Positions 1 through 8,924 of a stretch of DNA of 64,000 bases are shown here, piece by piece (within the stretch, counting starts at the first letter, position 1; the number at the start of each line of letters is the position of its first letter). This DNA is from Streptococcus gwangjuense (GTDB lineage: Bacteria; Bacillota; Bacilli; Lactobacillales; Streptococcaceae). The DNA lies in assembly GCF_003627155.1 (NCBI RefSeq), contig NZ_CP032621.1, forward strand, positions 124,001 through 188,000, read 5' to 3'. Position numbers and translations under genes: made by a program. The notes under the pieces were generated by a model, which searched no databases, had not been told where the DNA came from, and saw only the letters and a program-made list of their open reading frames with translations.

Positions 1-1
1 A

Positions 2-391
2 ACAACAGACCTATCTCATGGTTTATGTGATACCAATGTTGAAAATCTATTTGTGGTTCAAGCTGGGTCTATCTCACCCAACCCAACTGCTTTATTGCAA
101 AGTGAAAACTTCAGTACTATGATTGACACACTTCGCAAATATTTTGATTATATTATTGTGGATACAGCGCCAATTGGTATCGTTATCGACGCAGCTATTA
201 TTACACAAAAATGTGATGCATCTGTTTTAGTTACTGCGGCAGGAGAGGCAAACAGAAAAGATGTGCTCAAGGCTAAAGGTCAATTGGAACAAACGAATAA
301 ACCATTTTTAGGAGTTGTATTAAATAAATTCAATACTTCAGCTGAGAAATATGGTTCTTACGGTGAGTATGGTTCTTACGGTAAAAAATAG
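2..391 (+). CDS. cpsD: Capsule tyrosine autokinase CpsD/Wze, C-terminal part
   Basis: This is the 3' end of the cytoplasmic BY-kinase that pairs with the membrane adaptor CpsC/Wzd and controls capsule chain length and attachment. The frame is open from base 2, so the start and the Walker A site lie outside the window. Visible are the Walker B-like strand with DYIIVDTAPIG, the LGVVLNKF segment typical of the family, and a C-terminal tail with four YG units, the cluster that is autophosphorylated in pneumococcal CpsD. It ends 22 bases before wchA, as in pneumococcal and S. oralis polysaccharide loci. Identity is clear; only length is unknown. Confidence 0.93.
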   Translation, partial: TTDLSHGLCDTNVENLFVVQAGSISPNPTALLQSENFSTMIDTLRKYFDYIIVDTAPIGIVIDAAIITQKCDASVLVTAAGEANRKDVLKAKGQLEQTNKPFLGVVLNKFNTSAEKYGSYGEYGSYGKK

Positions 392-413
392 GGGATAGAC
401 TAAGGAAGTAGTT

Positions 414-1781
414 ATGGAAGAGAAAGGGATAAAAATATCTCTGGCAGTAATCCAGAGTTTTATAGTAGTGTTACTGGGGTATTCTCTTAGTTTTGTTAAA
501 GAGACAGATATTCTTTCAACAACAATGATTGTCCTATATATTCTCCACTACATCGTATTTTATTTTAGCGATTACGGTCAAGATTTTTTTAGACGAGGGA
601 GTTTGATTGAACTTGTTCGCTTGACAAAATATATCATTTTCTTTGCATTGGCAATTAGTCTTTCTAATTTCTTTTTAGAAGAACGCTTTAGTATCTCTAG
701 ACGAGGCATGGTGTATTTCTTAACCTTACACTCGATTCTAATGTATCTAGTCAATATTTGTATCAAATATTATTCGAAACGGATATTTCCTAATTTGAAA
801 TGGAGTAAAAAACTATTCTTGATTACAGCAACATCTAGAGTTGAAAAAGTAATGAATAAATTACTTGATACTGGTGATTTCTTTGGAGAACTGGTGGCAG
901 TTAGTGTATTAGATAGACCTAATTTCCAACATGATACTATTACCGTCGTACCAGTCGAAGATATTTTAAATTTTGCAACTCACGAAGTTGTGGACGAAGT
1001 GTTTATCAATCTTCCTAGTGAAGAATATGATATTGGTGAATTTATTTCTCGTTTTGAAACGATGGGAATTGATGTAACGGTTAATCTAAATGCTTTTGAC
1101 CATAATCTAGGGCGTGACAAAAAAATCCGTGGGATGGCTGGTTTAAATGTCATTACTTTTTCGACGAAATTTTATAAGAATAGTCATGTAATTGCTAAGC
1201 GTGTCATAGATATTATTGGTTCTATTTTTGGTTTAATGATTTGTGGTCTAGTTAGTATAGTTCTAGTTCCAGCTATTCGAAAAGATGGTGGACCTGCTAT
1301 TTTTGCCCAGACTCGCATAGGGAAAAACGGCCGACATTTTACTTTTTATAAATTTAGATCAATGTGTATTGATGCTGAGGATAAAAAGAGAGAATTGTTG
1401 GAGAAAAATACCATGCAGGGTGGTATGTTTAAGATGGACAATGATCCTCGCATTACAAAAATTGGTCGCTTTATCCGTAAAACTAGCTTGGATGAACTTC
1501 CTCAGTTTTGGAATGTTCTGAAAGGAGACATGAGTTTGGTTGGAACAAGACCGCCAACAGTTGATGAATATGAGACATACAAACCTGAACAAAAACGTCG
1601 ATTGAGTTTTAAACCGGGTATCACTGGACTTTGGCAAGTTAGTGGTAGAAGTGAGATTAAGAATTTTGATGAAGTTGTTAAATTAGATGTAGCTTATATA
1701 GACGATTGGACAATTTGGAAAGACATTGAAATTTTACTAAAAACTATTAAAGTTGTACTTATGAGAGATGGAGCGAAGTAG
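414..1781 (+). CDS. wchA: Undecaprenyl-phosphate glucose-1-phosphate transferase WchA (CpsE)
   Basis: Initiating sugar-1-phosphate transferase that loads the first hexose phosphate, normally Glc-1-P, onto undecaprenyl phosphate in the membrane. The 455-residue length fits WchA. The N-terminal 110 residues hold several membrane segments, followed by a soluble nucleotide-binding-like middle region. A further membrane segment near residue 265 leads into the C-terminal bacterial sugar transferase domain with KFRSM, RKTSLDELPQFWNVLKGDMS, GTRPP and KPGITGLWQVSGR. It sits just after cpsD and 7 bases before the next gene. Glucose as the substrate is inferred from the family and position; some relatives transfer other hexoses. 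Confidence 0.92.
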   Translation: MEEKGIKISLAVIQSFIVVLLGYSLSFVKETDILSTTMIVLYILHYIVFYFSDYGQDFFRRGSLIELVRLTKYIIFFALAISLSNFFLEERFSISRRGMVYFLTLHSILMYLVNICIKYYSKRIFPNLKWSKKLFLITATSRVEKVMNKLLDTGDFFGELVAVSVLDRPNFQHDTITVVPVEDILNFATHEVVDEVFINLPSEEYDIGEFISRFETMGIDVTVNLNAFDHNLGRDKKIRGMAGLNVITFSTKFYKNSHVIAKRVIDIIGSIFGLMICGLVSIVLVPAIRKDGGPAIFAQTRIGKNGRHFTFYKFRSMCIDAEDKKRELLEKNTMQGGMFKMDNDPRITKIGRFIRKTSLDELPQFWNVLKGDMSLVGTRPPTVDEYETYKPEQKRRLSFKPGITGLWQVSGRSEIKNFDEVVKLDVAYIDDWTIWKDIEILLKTIKVVLMRDGAK

Positions 1782-1788
1782 ATAGAAA

Positions 1789-2580
1789 ATGTCAGTGATA
1801 AAAATAATCGTGGCTACACATAAAGAATTTATTATGCCACAGGATAAAGAACTTTATCTCCCAATCCATGTTGGATGTGAAGGAAAAAGAGATTTGGGTT
1901 TTCAAGGAGACAATACTGGAGACAATATTTCCGTTTTAAATCCGTACTATTGTGAACTTACTGGTCTCTATTGGGCATGGAAAAATTTAGAATGTGACTA
2001 CTTGGGATTGGTACATTATCGTCGATATTTCACGAAAAAAGCATTGTTATATAATGAATCAATAAATATAGATGATGTTATTTTGAATAAAAATGAAATT
2101 GAGGAGTTATTGGAGAACTCGGATATTATTGTTCCCAAAAAAAGAAATTATTACATAGAAACTCTTTATTCTCACTATGATCATACACTTGATGGCAGTC
2201 ATTTAGATTTGGCTAGAAAAATAATTCAACAGAAGTATCCAGAATATTTGTCAAGTTTTGATAAGGTAATGAAGCAGAGAAGTGGCTATATGTTTAACAT
2301 GTTTATCATGAAAAAGGAATTAGCAGATAGTTACTTTACGTGGTTATTTTCTATCTTAGATAATATGTATGGGTGCATGGATTTATCAGGATTGACTCCA
2401 TTTGAAGCAAGATTATTTGGTAGAGTTAGTGAGTTATTGTTCAATGTTTGGTTGACAAAACATTCTTTAATGCCAAAAGAAGTACCTTTTATGTACATGG
2501 AAAAGGTGGATTTGTTCAAAAAAATAAATTCATTTTTAATGGCAAAGTTTTTTGGGAAGAAATATGGGAAAAGTTTTTAG
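1789..2580 (+). CDS. DUF4422 capsule glycosyltransferase (WciB-like)
   Basis: Predicted cytoplasmic glycosyltransferase of 263 residues from the DUF4422 family, common in pneumococcal and oral streptococcal polysaccharide loci. Family features are the N-terminal KIIVATHKEF, the LNPYYCELTGLYWAWKN segment and the GLVHYRRYF motif. There are no membrane segments. It directly follows wchA, where the enzyme adding the second sugar is usually found, so I infer that it transfers a galactose or related residue to the lipid-linked glucose. It resembles WciB of pneumococcal types such as 33F or 10A as I remember them, but the name is not certain. No rhamnosyltransferase gene (wchF or wchT) occupies this position. 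Confidence 0.75.
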   Translation: MSVIKIIVATHKEFIMPQDKELYLPIHVGCEGKRDLGFQGDNTGDNISVLNPYYCELTGLYWAWKNLECDYLGLVHYRRYFTKKALLYNESINIDDVILNKNEIEELLENSDIIVPKKRNYYIETLYSHYDHTLDGSHLDLARKIIQQKYPEYLSSFDKVMKQRSGYMFNMFIMKKELADSYFTWLFSILDNMYGCMDLSGLTPFEARLFGRVSELLFNVWLTKHSLMPKEVPFMYMEKVDLFKKINSFLMAKFFGKKYGKSF

Positions 2581-2589
2581 GACTTAGAT

Positions 2590-3792
2590 ATGAGTATAAC
2601 AATTAGAAAAATTAAATTGGGAGAGCTATTAAGCATATTTGCTTTGGCATTATTTTTATTTGTATCTTTAATAAACACAAGCTTTTATGCAAGATATATA
2701 TCTGGATCAATTTATTATCTTATGACTATCATTTCTGTACTTTTTTTAATAGTGAAGGAATTGATTGGTAACAAATTTAATATTCGAAATTTAGTTTCGT
2801 TGTTAGGAATTCTATTTGTTTATCTTTTGGTTGGAAGTGTAACTGGTTTTTTATCAACCATAGCTATTAGTATTCTTTTTATATTTGGATTGAGGGATAT
2901 TTCATTCACCTATGTAGCTCGAGTTTCTTTATATGTCAGTGTCTTGATTTTGTTATTTGTAATTATTAGTAGTGAAATAGGCTATATTCCGAATTATGTA
3001 GAGGTTTCATTAGGAAGAGTTCGACATTTTTTGGGATTTAGATATTCTTTATTTCCATCTACAATAATGCTGAACATTGTCGCGACAACATTATTTTTAG
3101 CTCGGGATCAGATAAGCTATAAACGTTTGTTTTTTTTATTTGTATCAACGTTCTGGCTCTTTCTTCAGACTGATTCAAGGTTAACTTTTATTAGTTCAGT
3201 TTTATTACTTAGTGTTAATTTAATAGTGAAATGGTATCCTTCCGTTTTGGAAACTTTTTCTATTATACTGAAAAGTTTTAAATTTACTTATTTGGTCAAT
3301 GCATATTTTAGCTATGTAGTTTCGAGGATGTACTTACAATTTTCCAATTCTTATTTAAACGATTTGAGTATAAAAATCAACCATTTTTTAGGTGGCCGAA
3401 TTTACTATGCCAATCGTTCGTTAAATATTTATGGATATAATTTATTTGGACAAAAGATTAACTGGGTTGGGAATGGTTTAGATATCAATGGACAAAAGGG
3501 ATTGAGTGAATATTTGTATGTTGATAATCTCTATATCCAAATATTACAACGTTATGGATTACTTGTTTTGGTGATACTATTGTTAATTTTTACATTAACT
3601 TTACATTATCTTTTGAAGCAAAAACAATATGTGTTATCATTGATTCTGATTATACTAAGTTTTCATGCTATGATAGACGATTTGATCATAAATCTTCACT
3701 ATAACATTTTTTTGATTTTGATTGGGACTTTAATGAATCAGAACCAGTCTGCTTTTGAAGAGAATTTACAATTGGATAATGGAGAAAAATGA
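2590..3792 (+). CDS. wzy: Capsule repeat-unit polymerase Wzy
   Basis: Integral membrane protein of 400 residues, the best candidate for the polymerase that joins lipid-linked repeat units on the outer face of the membrane. It has about ten or more hydrophobic segments and a long hydrophilic stretch between about residues 240 and 310, matching the large periplasmic-type loop of Wzy proteins. Wzy proteins diverge greatly, so the call rests on topology, length and position in a cluster that has wzx but no other polymerase. The coding sequence is very AT-rich. The stop overlaps the next start by four bases (ATGA). Confidence 0.75.
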   Translation: MSITIRKIKLGELLSIFALALFLFVSLINTSFYARYISGSIYYLMTIISVLFLIVKELIGNKFNIRNLVSLLGILFVYLLVGSVTGFLSTIAISILFIFGLRDISFTYVARVSLYVSVLILLFVIISSEIGYIPNYVEVSLGRVRHFLGFRYSLFPSTIMLNIVATTLFLARDQISYKRLFFLFVSTFWLFLQTDSRLTFISSVLLLSVNLIVKWYPSVLETFSIILKSFKFTYLVNAYFSYVVSRMYLQFSNSYLNDLSIKINHFLGGRIYYANRSLNIYGYNLFGQKINWVGNGLDINGQKGLSEYLYVDNLYIQILQRYGLLVLVILLLIFTLTLHYLLKQKQYVLSLILIILSFHAMIDDLIINLHYNIFLILIGTLMNQNQSAFEENLQLDNGEK

Positions 3793-4781
3793 CGAAAGTA
3801 AGTATTATTATTCCTGTATACAATGTAGAACAATATTTGGATAGGTGCCTGTCCTCTGTACTCAATCAAACATATAAAGATTTAGAAGTGATTTTAGTTA
3901 ATGATGGTTCTACGGATAAATCAGGGATTATTTGTGAAGAGTTTGTTCAAACAGATAAAAGAGCTAAGGTATATCATCAGGAAAACAAAGGGTTATCTGA
4001 AGCACGTAATACTGGGTTAAAATACATGACAGGAGATTTTGTCATGTTTCTGGATTCGGATGATTGGTTGGAACTTGATGCAGTCGAATTTTTATTGGAA
4101 CAAGCTAAAAGTTACAATGCAGATATGGTTGTAGGAGGGGTCTATAGAACCTCAAAGATTGTGGACCATCAACAAAATACACCTGTTTCGCAAGTATTGA
4201 CACAGGAAGAGTATGCCAAACGTTACTTTAAGATTGAAAGTCAGACAATTGAGTATTATGTTTGGAATAAATTGTATAAAAGAGAAGTTGTAAAAGATAT
4301 AGAATTTCCACCTAGTTTCTTTGCAGAAGATGTTCCAACAATGTTTCGCTACATTCTAAACTCAGAAAAGATAGTAGTTACTGATAAGATTGTTTATAAT
4401 TATTTTATTAATAATTCGGGTTTAACAGCTAAATTTACATCTAAACATTTTGATGTGTTAAAAGGCTGGGATTTAGTATGTCAGTATGCGACTGAAAGTA
4501 ATAATGATAAATACAAAGAGTGGGCTCAAGTTAATCGCTATAGAGCGGATTTGGCTCTTTTGACAGAAATAGCTCTTTCTGAAGATTATAAGAACATTCG
4601 CAGGTTAAATGAAACTCAAATCAAATTAATGCAATCTAGATTGAAGAAAAACAAGAGAGTCTTGCTAAAACAAGCCATTCCTCTTAGTCGAAAGATACTG
4701 ATTATACTCTTTACAACTTCCTATAACATATTTGCTAAAGCGATAAATACTATGATAAGGATAAAAAATTATGGTGCATAA
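3789..4781 (+). CDS. Family 2 glycosyltransferase
   Basis: GT-A fold glycosyltransferase of 330 residues that should add one sugar of the capsule repeat unit from a nucleotide sugar. The N-terminal domain shows the classical elements: KVSIIIPVYNVEQYLDRCL, VNDGSTDKSG, NTGLKYMTGDFVMFLDSDDW with the metal-binding DxD, and an AEDVPTMFRY segment around residue 180 that may carry the catalytic base. The C-terminal 100 residues are basic and probably membrane-associated. It overlaps wzy by 4 bases and the next gene by 11, so all are co-translated. The sugar and linkage cannot be read from the sequence. Confidence 0.85.
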   Translation: MTKVSIIIPVYNVEQYLDRCLSSVLNQTYKDLEVILVNDGSTDKSGIICEEFVQTDKRAKVYHQENKGLSEARNTGLKYMTGDFVMFLDSDDWLELDAVEFLLEQAKSYNADMVVGGVYRTSKIVDHQQNTPVSQVLTQEEYAKRYFKIESQTIEYYVWNKLYKREVVKDIEFPPSFFAEDVPTMFRYILNSEKIVVTDKIVYNYFINNSGLTAKFTSKHFDVLKGWDLVCQYATESNNDKYKEWAQVNRYRADLALLTEIALSEDYKNIRRLNETQIKLMQSRLKKNKRVLLKQAIPLSRKILIILFTTSYNIFAKAINTMIRIKNYGA

Positions 4782-5709
4782 GCATGCATATTTAATCTTA
4801 GCTCACAGCCAATTTAATCAGCTAGCGTTTTTGGTTTCTTTATTGGATCATCAAGATAATGATATTTTTATTCATATTGATAAGAAATCAAATATTGATG
4901 ATTATTTTTTGGATTTAATTAAATCCAGTGCAAAGCAATCTCAAGTTTATTTTACAGAAAGAGTTTCAGTGAGTTGGGGAGGATATTCCCAAATTGAAGC
5001 TGAAATGATTTTATTTAAGGCTGCGTCTAAAAGAGATTCTTACTATTTTTATCATTTAATAAGTGGGGTAGATTTACCATTACTTTCTCAGCAAAGAATT
5101 CATGATTTTTTTGACGATTATAAAGGTTATTCATTTCTTACTTTTATGAATTTAGAGGATAATGGTGAAGATATAAATAGATTTAAATATTATCATCTTT
5201 TTGAAAGCTTTACATATCGGACTCTACCAGGTGCTGTTGGTAAACTTGCATTCAAGATTTATCGTAATTTAGAAGTATGGATTCAAAAACTATTTAGAGT
5301 AAATCGTTATAAATTGTTTAATGTTAGCCCTATAAAAGCTAGTCAGTGGGTTTCACTACCAAATAATATTGTGGAAATATTAATCGATAAAGAATCAGAT
5401 ACTGAGAAAATGTTTAGAAAATCTTTTCTTAGTGACGAAATATTTATACCAATGATTTTAAATAAAGAGTTAAGAGACTATAAGGTGTACGATGCATCAA
5501 TTAATCACGGTTATAAAAAAGAATTTCAAGGAAATTTACGCTATATTAATTGGTGGGATGGCAAACCTTACACTTGGACTGACAGTGAGAAAGATTTAAA
5601 AGAATTAAGACTAGCTGCCAAAAATGGATACCTGTTTTCAAGAAAGTTTGATATAGAAAACTATCCCAAAATTAAAGAGCTAATCGTAGAACTAACTAAG
5701 GAAATATAA
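4771..5709 (+). CDS. Core-2/I-branching-type (GT14) glycosyltransferase
   Basis: Protein of 312 residues resembling the GT14 family, known for beta-1,6-GlcNAc branching enzymes and found in some streptococcal capsule loci (WcrG-like). Visible features are HAYLILAHSQFNQLAFLVSLL, the FIHIDKKS motif, a YYFYHLISGVDLPLLSQQRI region and SDEIFIPMILN near residue 230. No membrane segment is present. Streptococcal members are thought to make beta-1,6 linkages, which suggests a branch-forming step, but the sugar is not determined here. It overlaps the previous gene by 11 bases and abuts the next by one. Confidence 0.75.
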   Translation: MVHKHAYLILAHSQFNQLAFLVSLLDHQDNDIFIHIDKKSNIDDYFLDLIKSSAKQSQVYFTERVSVSWGGYSQIEAEMILFKAASKRDSYYFYHLISGVDLPLLSQQRIHDFFDDYKGYSFLTFMNLEDNGEDINRFKYYHLFESFTYRTLPGAVGKLAFKIYRNLEVWIQKLFRVNRYKLFNVSPIKASQWVSLPNNIVEILIDKESDTEKMFRKSFLSDEIFIPMILNKELRDYKVYDASINHGYKKEFQGNLRYINWWDGKPYTWTDSEKDLKELRLAAKNGYLFSRKFDIENYPKIKELIVELTKEI

Positions 5710-6854
5710 TGGTCTATAAAATTTTAATGACAGGAATGTCACCTGTTCTTGCTGGTACAGAAACCTTTATCATGAATTATTATCGTCATCTTGATTCATC
5801 TATTTTTCAAGTTGACTTTATTAAAAGGACTAGAGAACCTATTGTATTTGAAGATGAAATTGTTTCAAAAGGTTCAAAAGTTTATTATTTACCTCGTAAA
5901 GGAAAAAATCCTCTTAAGTATATGAGGGAATTAAGAGAGTTTTTTGCTACAGAAGGGAAAAAATATGATGCTATTTGGTATAATGCAATGGCTATTCCAA
6001 ATCTTGACCTTTTAAAATATGCTAAAAAATATGGGATAAAAACACGAATTATCCATAGTCATAGTTCGATGTTCAAGGGAAATACAATAAGACAGATTTT
6101 ACATAATGTGAACAGATCTAAGTTGCCAAAAACAGCAACACATTTTTTTGCCTGCTCTGGGATTGCTGCAGATTATATGTTTCCTGATGAGATAAGATCA
6201 AGTGCAAAAATTATACAAAATGCTATTGATGTAGAAAACTTTTCTTTTTCAGAAAAAGATAGACTGAATCTAAGAACAGAGTTAGGATGGAATGATTGTA
6301 AAGTTATTGGTAATGTGGGCCGACTAGATATCCAAAAAAATCAACCCTTTTTAATAGATGTTTTTAATGAAGCTTGCAAGAAAAATCCTAATCTTCGATT
6401 AGTAATAATCGGTAAGGTTGCGGGTGCAAATTCAACTGTAGATTTAATCAAAGAAAAAATAAAATCTTATGGAATTGAAGATAAAGTTCTGCTGGCAGGA
6501 AGTCAGAATGATATGAAGAAATGGTTAAGTTCTCTCGATTTATTCGTTTTGCCTTCGATATTTGAGGGATTGCCCCTATCTGCTGTCGAAGCTCAAGCAA
6601 ATGGACTACCTGTTTTGGTGAGTGATGCAGTTACGAAAGAATTGAAAATAGTAGATTCTATTCGTTACCTGTCTCTAGATGACTCTATTGATGTTTGGGC
6701 AAAAAATATACTTGAGTTATTAGAAACACCTAGATCAAGCGAGTATGAAATAAAAGAAATGTTTAAGCTAAAAGGATTTGAAATTGAAACTCAAGCATTG
6801 ACTTTACAGAATATACTGTTGGGAGAACTGAATGAAAAAATATCAGATTGTTGA
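5709..6854 (+). CDS. Family 4 glycosyltransferase
   Basis: GT-B fold retaining glycosyltransferase of 381 residues. The N-terminal acceptor domain begins LMTGMSPVLAGTETFIMNYY, typical of EpsF-like enzymes. The C-terminal donor domain shows GNVGRLDIQKNQPFLIDVF near residue 200, and the E-x7-E motif region PSIFEGLPLSAVEAQANG near residue 285, where the glutamates bind the nucleotide sugar. It should add one sugar to the lipid-linked repeat unit. The end overlaps the next start by 23 bases, implying translational coupling. Donor and linkage are unknown. Confidence 0.82.
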   Translation: MVYKILMTGMSPVLAGTETFIMNYYRHLDSSIFQVDFIKRTREPIVFEDEIVSKGSKVYYLPRKGKNPLKYMRELREFFATEGKKYDAIWYNAMAIPNLDLLKYAKKYGIKTRIIHSHSSMFKGNTIRQILHNVNRSKLPKTATHFFACSGIAADYMFPDEIRSSAKIIQNAIDVENFSFSEKDRLNLRTELGWNDCKVIGNVGRLDIQKNQPFLIDVFNEACKKNPNLRLVIIGKVAGANSTVDLIKEKIKSYGIEDKVLLAGSQNDMKKWLSSLDLFVLPSIFEGLPLSAVEAQANGLPVLVSDAVTKELKIVDSIRYLSLDDSIDVWAKNILELLETPRSSEYEIKEMFKLKGFEIETQALTLQNILLGELNEKISDC

Positions 6855-7872
6855 ATCGTATGGGACACACATGCACGCAGGGAGTAAAGCGACCAACGAT
6901 TGTGTCAATATTTTGGAAGAATTAGACTTCGAAAAAATAGAAATTGTACGCCACAAGCCTGAGGATAAATCCCCTGTATCGAAAATTATAAGACAACTTT
7001 CTTTTTATAAACAGTGGAATAATGTTTTGAATAGATTGTCTAAAGGGGATGTTTTGTTGTTACAACATCCCTATCGCAGAAATCATTTTGGTAGAACATC
7101 AAGTCTTCTGAAATTAAAGAAAAAACAAGTAAAAATTATTTCATTGGTTCATGATGTGGAGTTAATTAGAGGGATTTATGATGATCCATTCTACCAGAAA
7201 GAATTTGATGAAATGCTATCTTTCGCTGATTCAATTATTGTTCATAATGAAAAAATGAAAGATTGGTTTGTTCAGTATGGCGTAGATGAAAAGAAGCTTG
7301 TTGTTTTAGAAATATTTGATTATTTGAATGATAAAGACGTGTCTTCCTCTATTGAATATTCCAAAAAAGTGACTGTCGCAGGAAATCTTTCTCCTGATAA
7401 AAGTCCTTATTTGTATCAATTAGATAAAGTCTCTGATATTCATTTTCAATTGATGGGAATTGGTTTTCAACCAGTAACAGAGATTTCTAATGTTTCCTAT
7501 TTAGGTGCCTTTGCTCCAGAAGATGTTCCTAATCATTTAAACAGTGGATTCGGATTAGTATGGGACGGAGAAAGTCTAGACACTTGTGACGGCGTAACAG
7601 GAAATTATTTAAGATATAATAATCCCCATAAGTTATCCCTGTATCTTTCGTCAGGTCTACCAGTTATTGTTTGGAAAGATTCAGCTGAGGCAAACTTTGT
7701 TGAAAAGAATGGAGTAGGCTTAGTAGTCAATAGTCTGTTTGAATTATCTGAAATACTTGGTAAAATTAGTCGGGATGAATATCTGCAAATGGCAACAAAC
7801 GCTAAAAAAATTATGAAAAATCTTAAAGAAGGTTATTATCTAAAGACTGCAGTGGATAAGATAATTAAATAG
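6832..7872 (+). CDS. WbbI/WefE-like beta-1,6-galactofuranosyltransferase
   Basis: Protein of 346 residues that resembles the galactofuranosyltransferases WbbI of E. coli and WefE of S. oralis receptor polysaccharide loci. Shared landmarks include ISLVHDVELIRG near residue 105, a SIIVHNEKMKDW segment, VAGNLSPDKSPYLYQL, GLVWDGESLDTCDG and NNPHKLSLYLSSGLPVIVW, which in this family surround the donor site. The glf gene downstream supplies UDP-Galf, the expected donor, so the function is supported by both sequence and neighbourhood. The acceptor and exact linkage are inferred from the family. It is co-translated with the preceding GT4 gene. Confidence 0.78.
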   Translation: MKKYQIVESYGTHMHAGSKATNDCVNILEELDFEKIEIVRHKPEDKSPVSKIIRQLSFYKQWNNVLNRLSKGDVLLLQHPYRRNHFGRTSSLLKLKKKQVKIISLVHDVELIRGIYDDPFYQKEFDEMLSFADSIIVHNEKMKDWFVQYGVDEKKLVVLEIFDYLNDKDVSSSIEYSKKVTVAGNLSPDKSPYLYQLDKVSDIHFQLMGIGFQPVTEISNVSYLGAFAPEDVPNHLNSGFGLVWDGESLDTCDGVTGNYLRYNNPHKLSLYLSSGLPVIVWKDSAEANFVEKNGVGLVVNSLFELSEILGKISRDEYLQMATNAKKIMKNLKEGYYLKTAVDKIIK

Positions 7873-7889
7873 ACTCTTTGGAGAAGTAT

Positions 7890-8879
7890 ATGAATAATAA
7901 AATAGATCTTGTAATTACTTGGGTTGATGGTACAGATCCTGATTGGTTACAAGAAAAGAGGTTATATGAATCTGATGTTGAGTGGTCAGAATCAAACAAT
8001 GCCAATCGATACAGACCATCAGAAAATTTTAAGTATTGGTTTCGTGCGGTAGAACGTTATGCAGATTGGATTAACCGTATTTTCTTTATAACTTATGGTC
8101 ATGTTCCAGAATGGTTAAATACAAAGAATCCAAAATTAAAAATTGTAAAACATACCGATTATATACCTCAGGAATATCTTCCAACTTATAATTCTAATGT
8201 AATTGAGTTGAATTTACATAGAATCGAAGAGTTAAGTGAAAATTTTATTCTTTTAAATGATGATATGTATTTTGCTGCACCGACTACAGCAGATGATTTC
8301 TTTAAAGTAAATCTCCCAAAGGATTTTGGGATTTATTTACCAATAACTCCTCGAGAAAGTTTCAACCATATAGAATTAAATAATACCATTCTGATGAATA
8401 AACATTTTAATAAAAAAAGAAAAACTTTCTCAGAATGGCGTAAATTTTATAGTTTAAAATTAGGAAAGTACCTAGTTGGGAATATTTTCAGTATTTTTTA
8501 TTCAGGTATTTTAGGATATAAAAATTACCATATTGGTTTGTCGCATTTAAAATCGACTTTTGATTTAATCTGGGAAAAAGAGCCGAAATTATTGGAAGAA
8601 GTTAGCTCTCATAGATTTAGACAGTTATCAGATATTAGTCATTATGTTATGTCTCACTGGAATGTAGAGTCTGGTAAGTTCATGCCCCAATCTATTCATT
8701 TTGGGAAGTATTTTGATATTTGGGAAGTTGAAGAAATTCAAGGAGCTATTCAAAATGAGAAATATAAGATTATTTGTATCAACGATACGGATGAAGATGG
8801 AAAATTCTCTGAATATGATCAAAAAATACATCAGGCATTTCAGTCTAAATTCCCAGACAAATCAAGTTTTGAATTGTAA
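7890..8879 (+). CDS. Stealth-family capsule hexose-1-phosphate transferase
   Basis: Cytoplasmic Stealth protein of 329 residues. This family transfers hexose-1-phosphate and so creates phosphodiester links in polysaccharides; S. oralis WefC is the known example in oral streptococci. Conserved region 1 is seen as IDLVITWVDGTD at the N-terminus, followed by region 2 with KYWFRAVERYADWINRIFFITYGHVPEWL and the ENFILLNDDMYFA block; the later DISHYVMSHW segment fits regions 3 and 4. A TTG at 7878 is in frame, but the GGAG at 7880-7883 is then its own ribosome site for the ATG at 7890, so the ATG is the better start. The predicted consequence is a phosphate in the capsule backbone. Confidence 0.85.
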   Translation: MNNKIDLVITWVDGTDPDWLQEKRLYESDVEWSESNNANRYRPSENFKYWFRAVERYADWINRIFFITYGHVPEWLNTKNPKLKIVKHTDYIPQEYLPTYNSNVIELNLHRIEELSENFILLNDDMYFAAPTTADDFFKVNLPKDFGIYLPITPRESFNHIELNNTILMNKHFNKKRKTFSEWRKFYSLKLGKYLVGNIFSIFYSGILGYKNYHIGLSHLKSTFDLIWEKEPKLLEEVSSHRFRQLSDISHYVMSHWNVESGKFMPQSIHFGKYFDIWEVEEIQGAIQNEKYKIICINDTDEDGKFSEYDQKIHQAFQSKFPDKSSFEL

Positions 8880-8924
8880 ATTTACAGATTGATAATAAAA
8901 AAATATGTTTAGAAGTAAAAAATA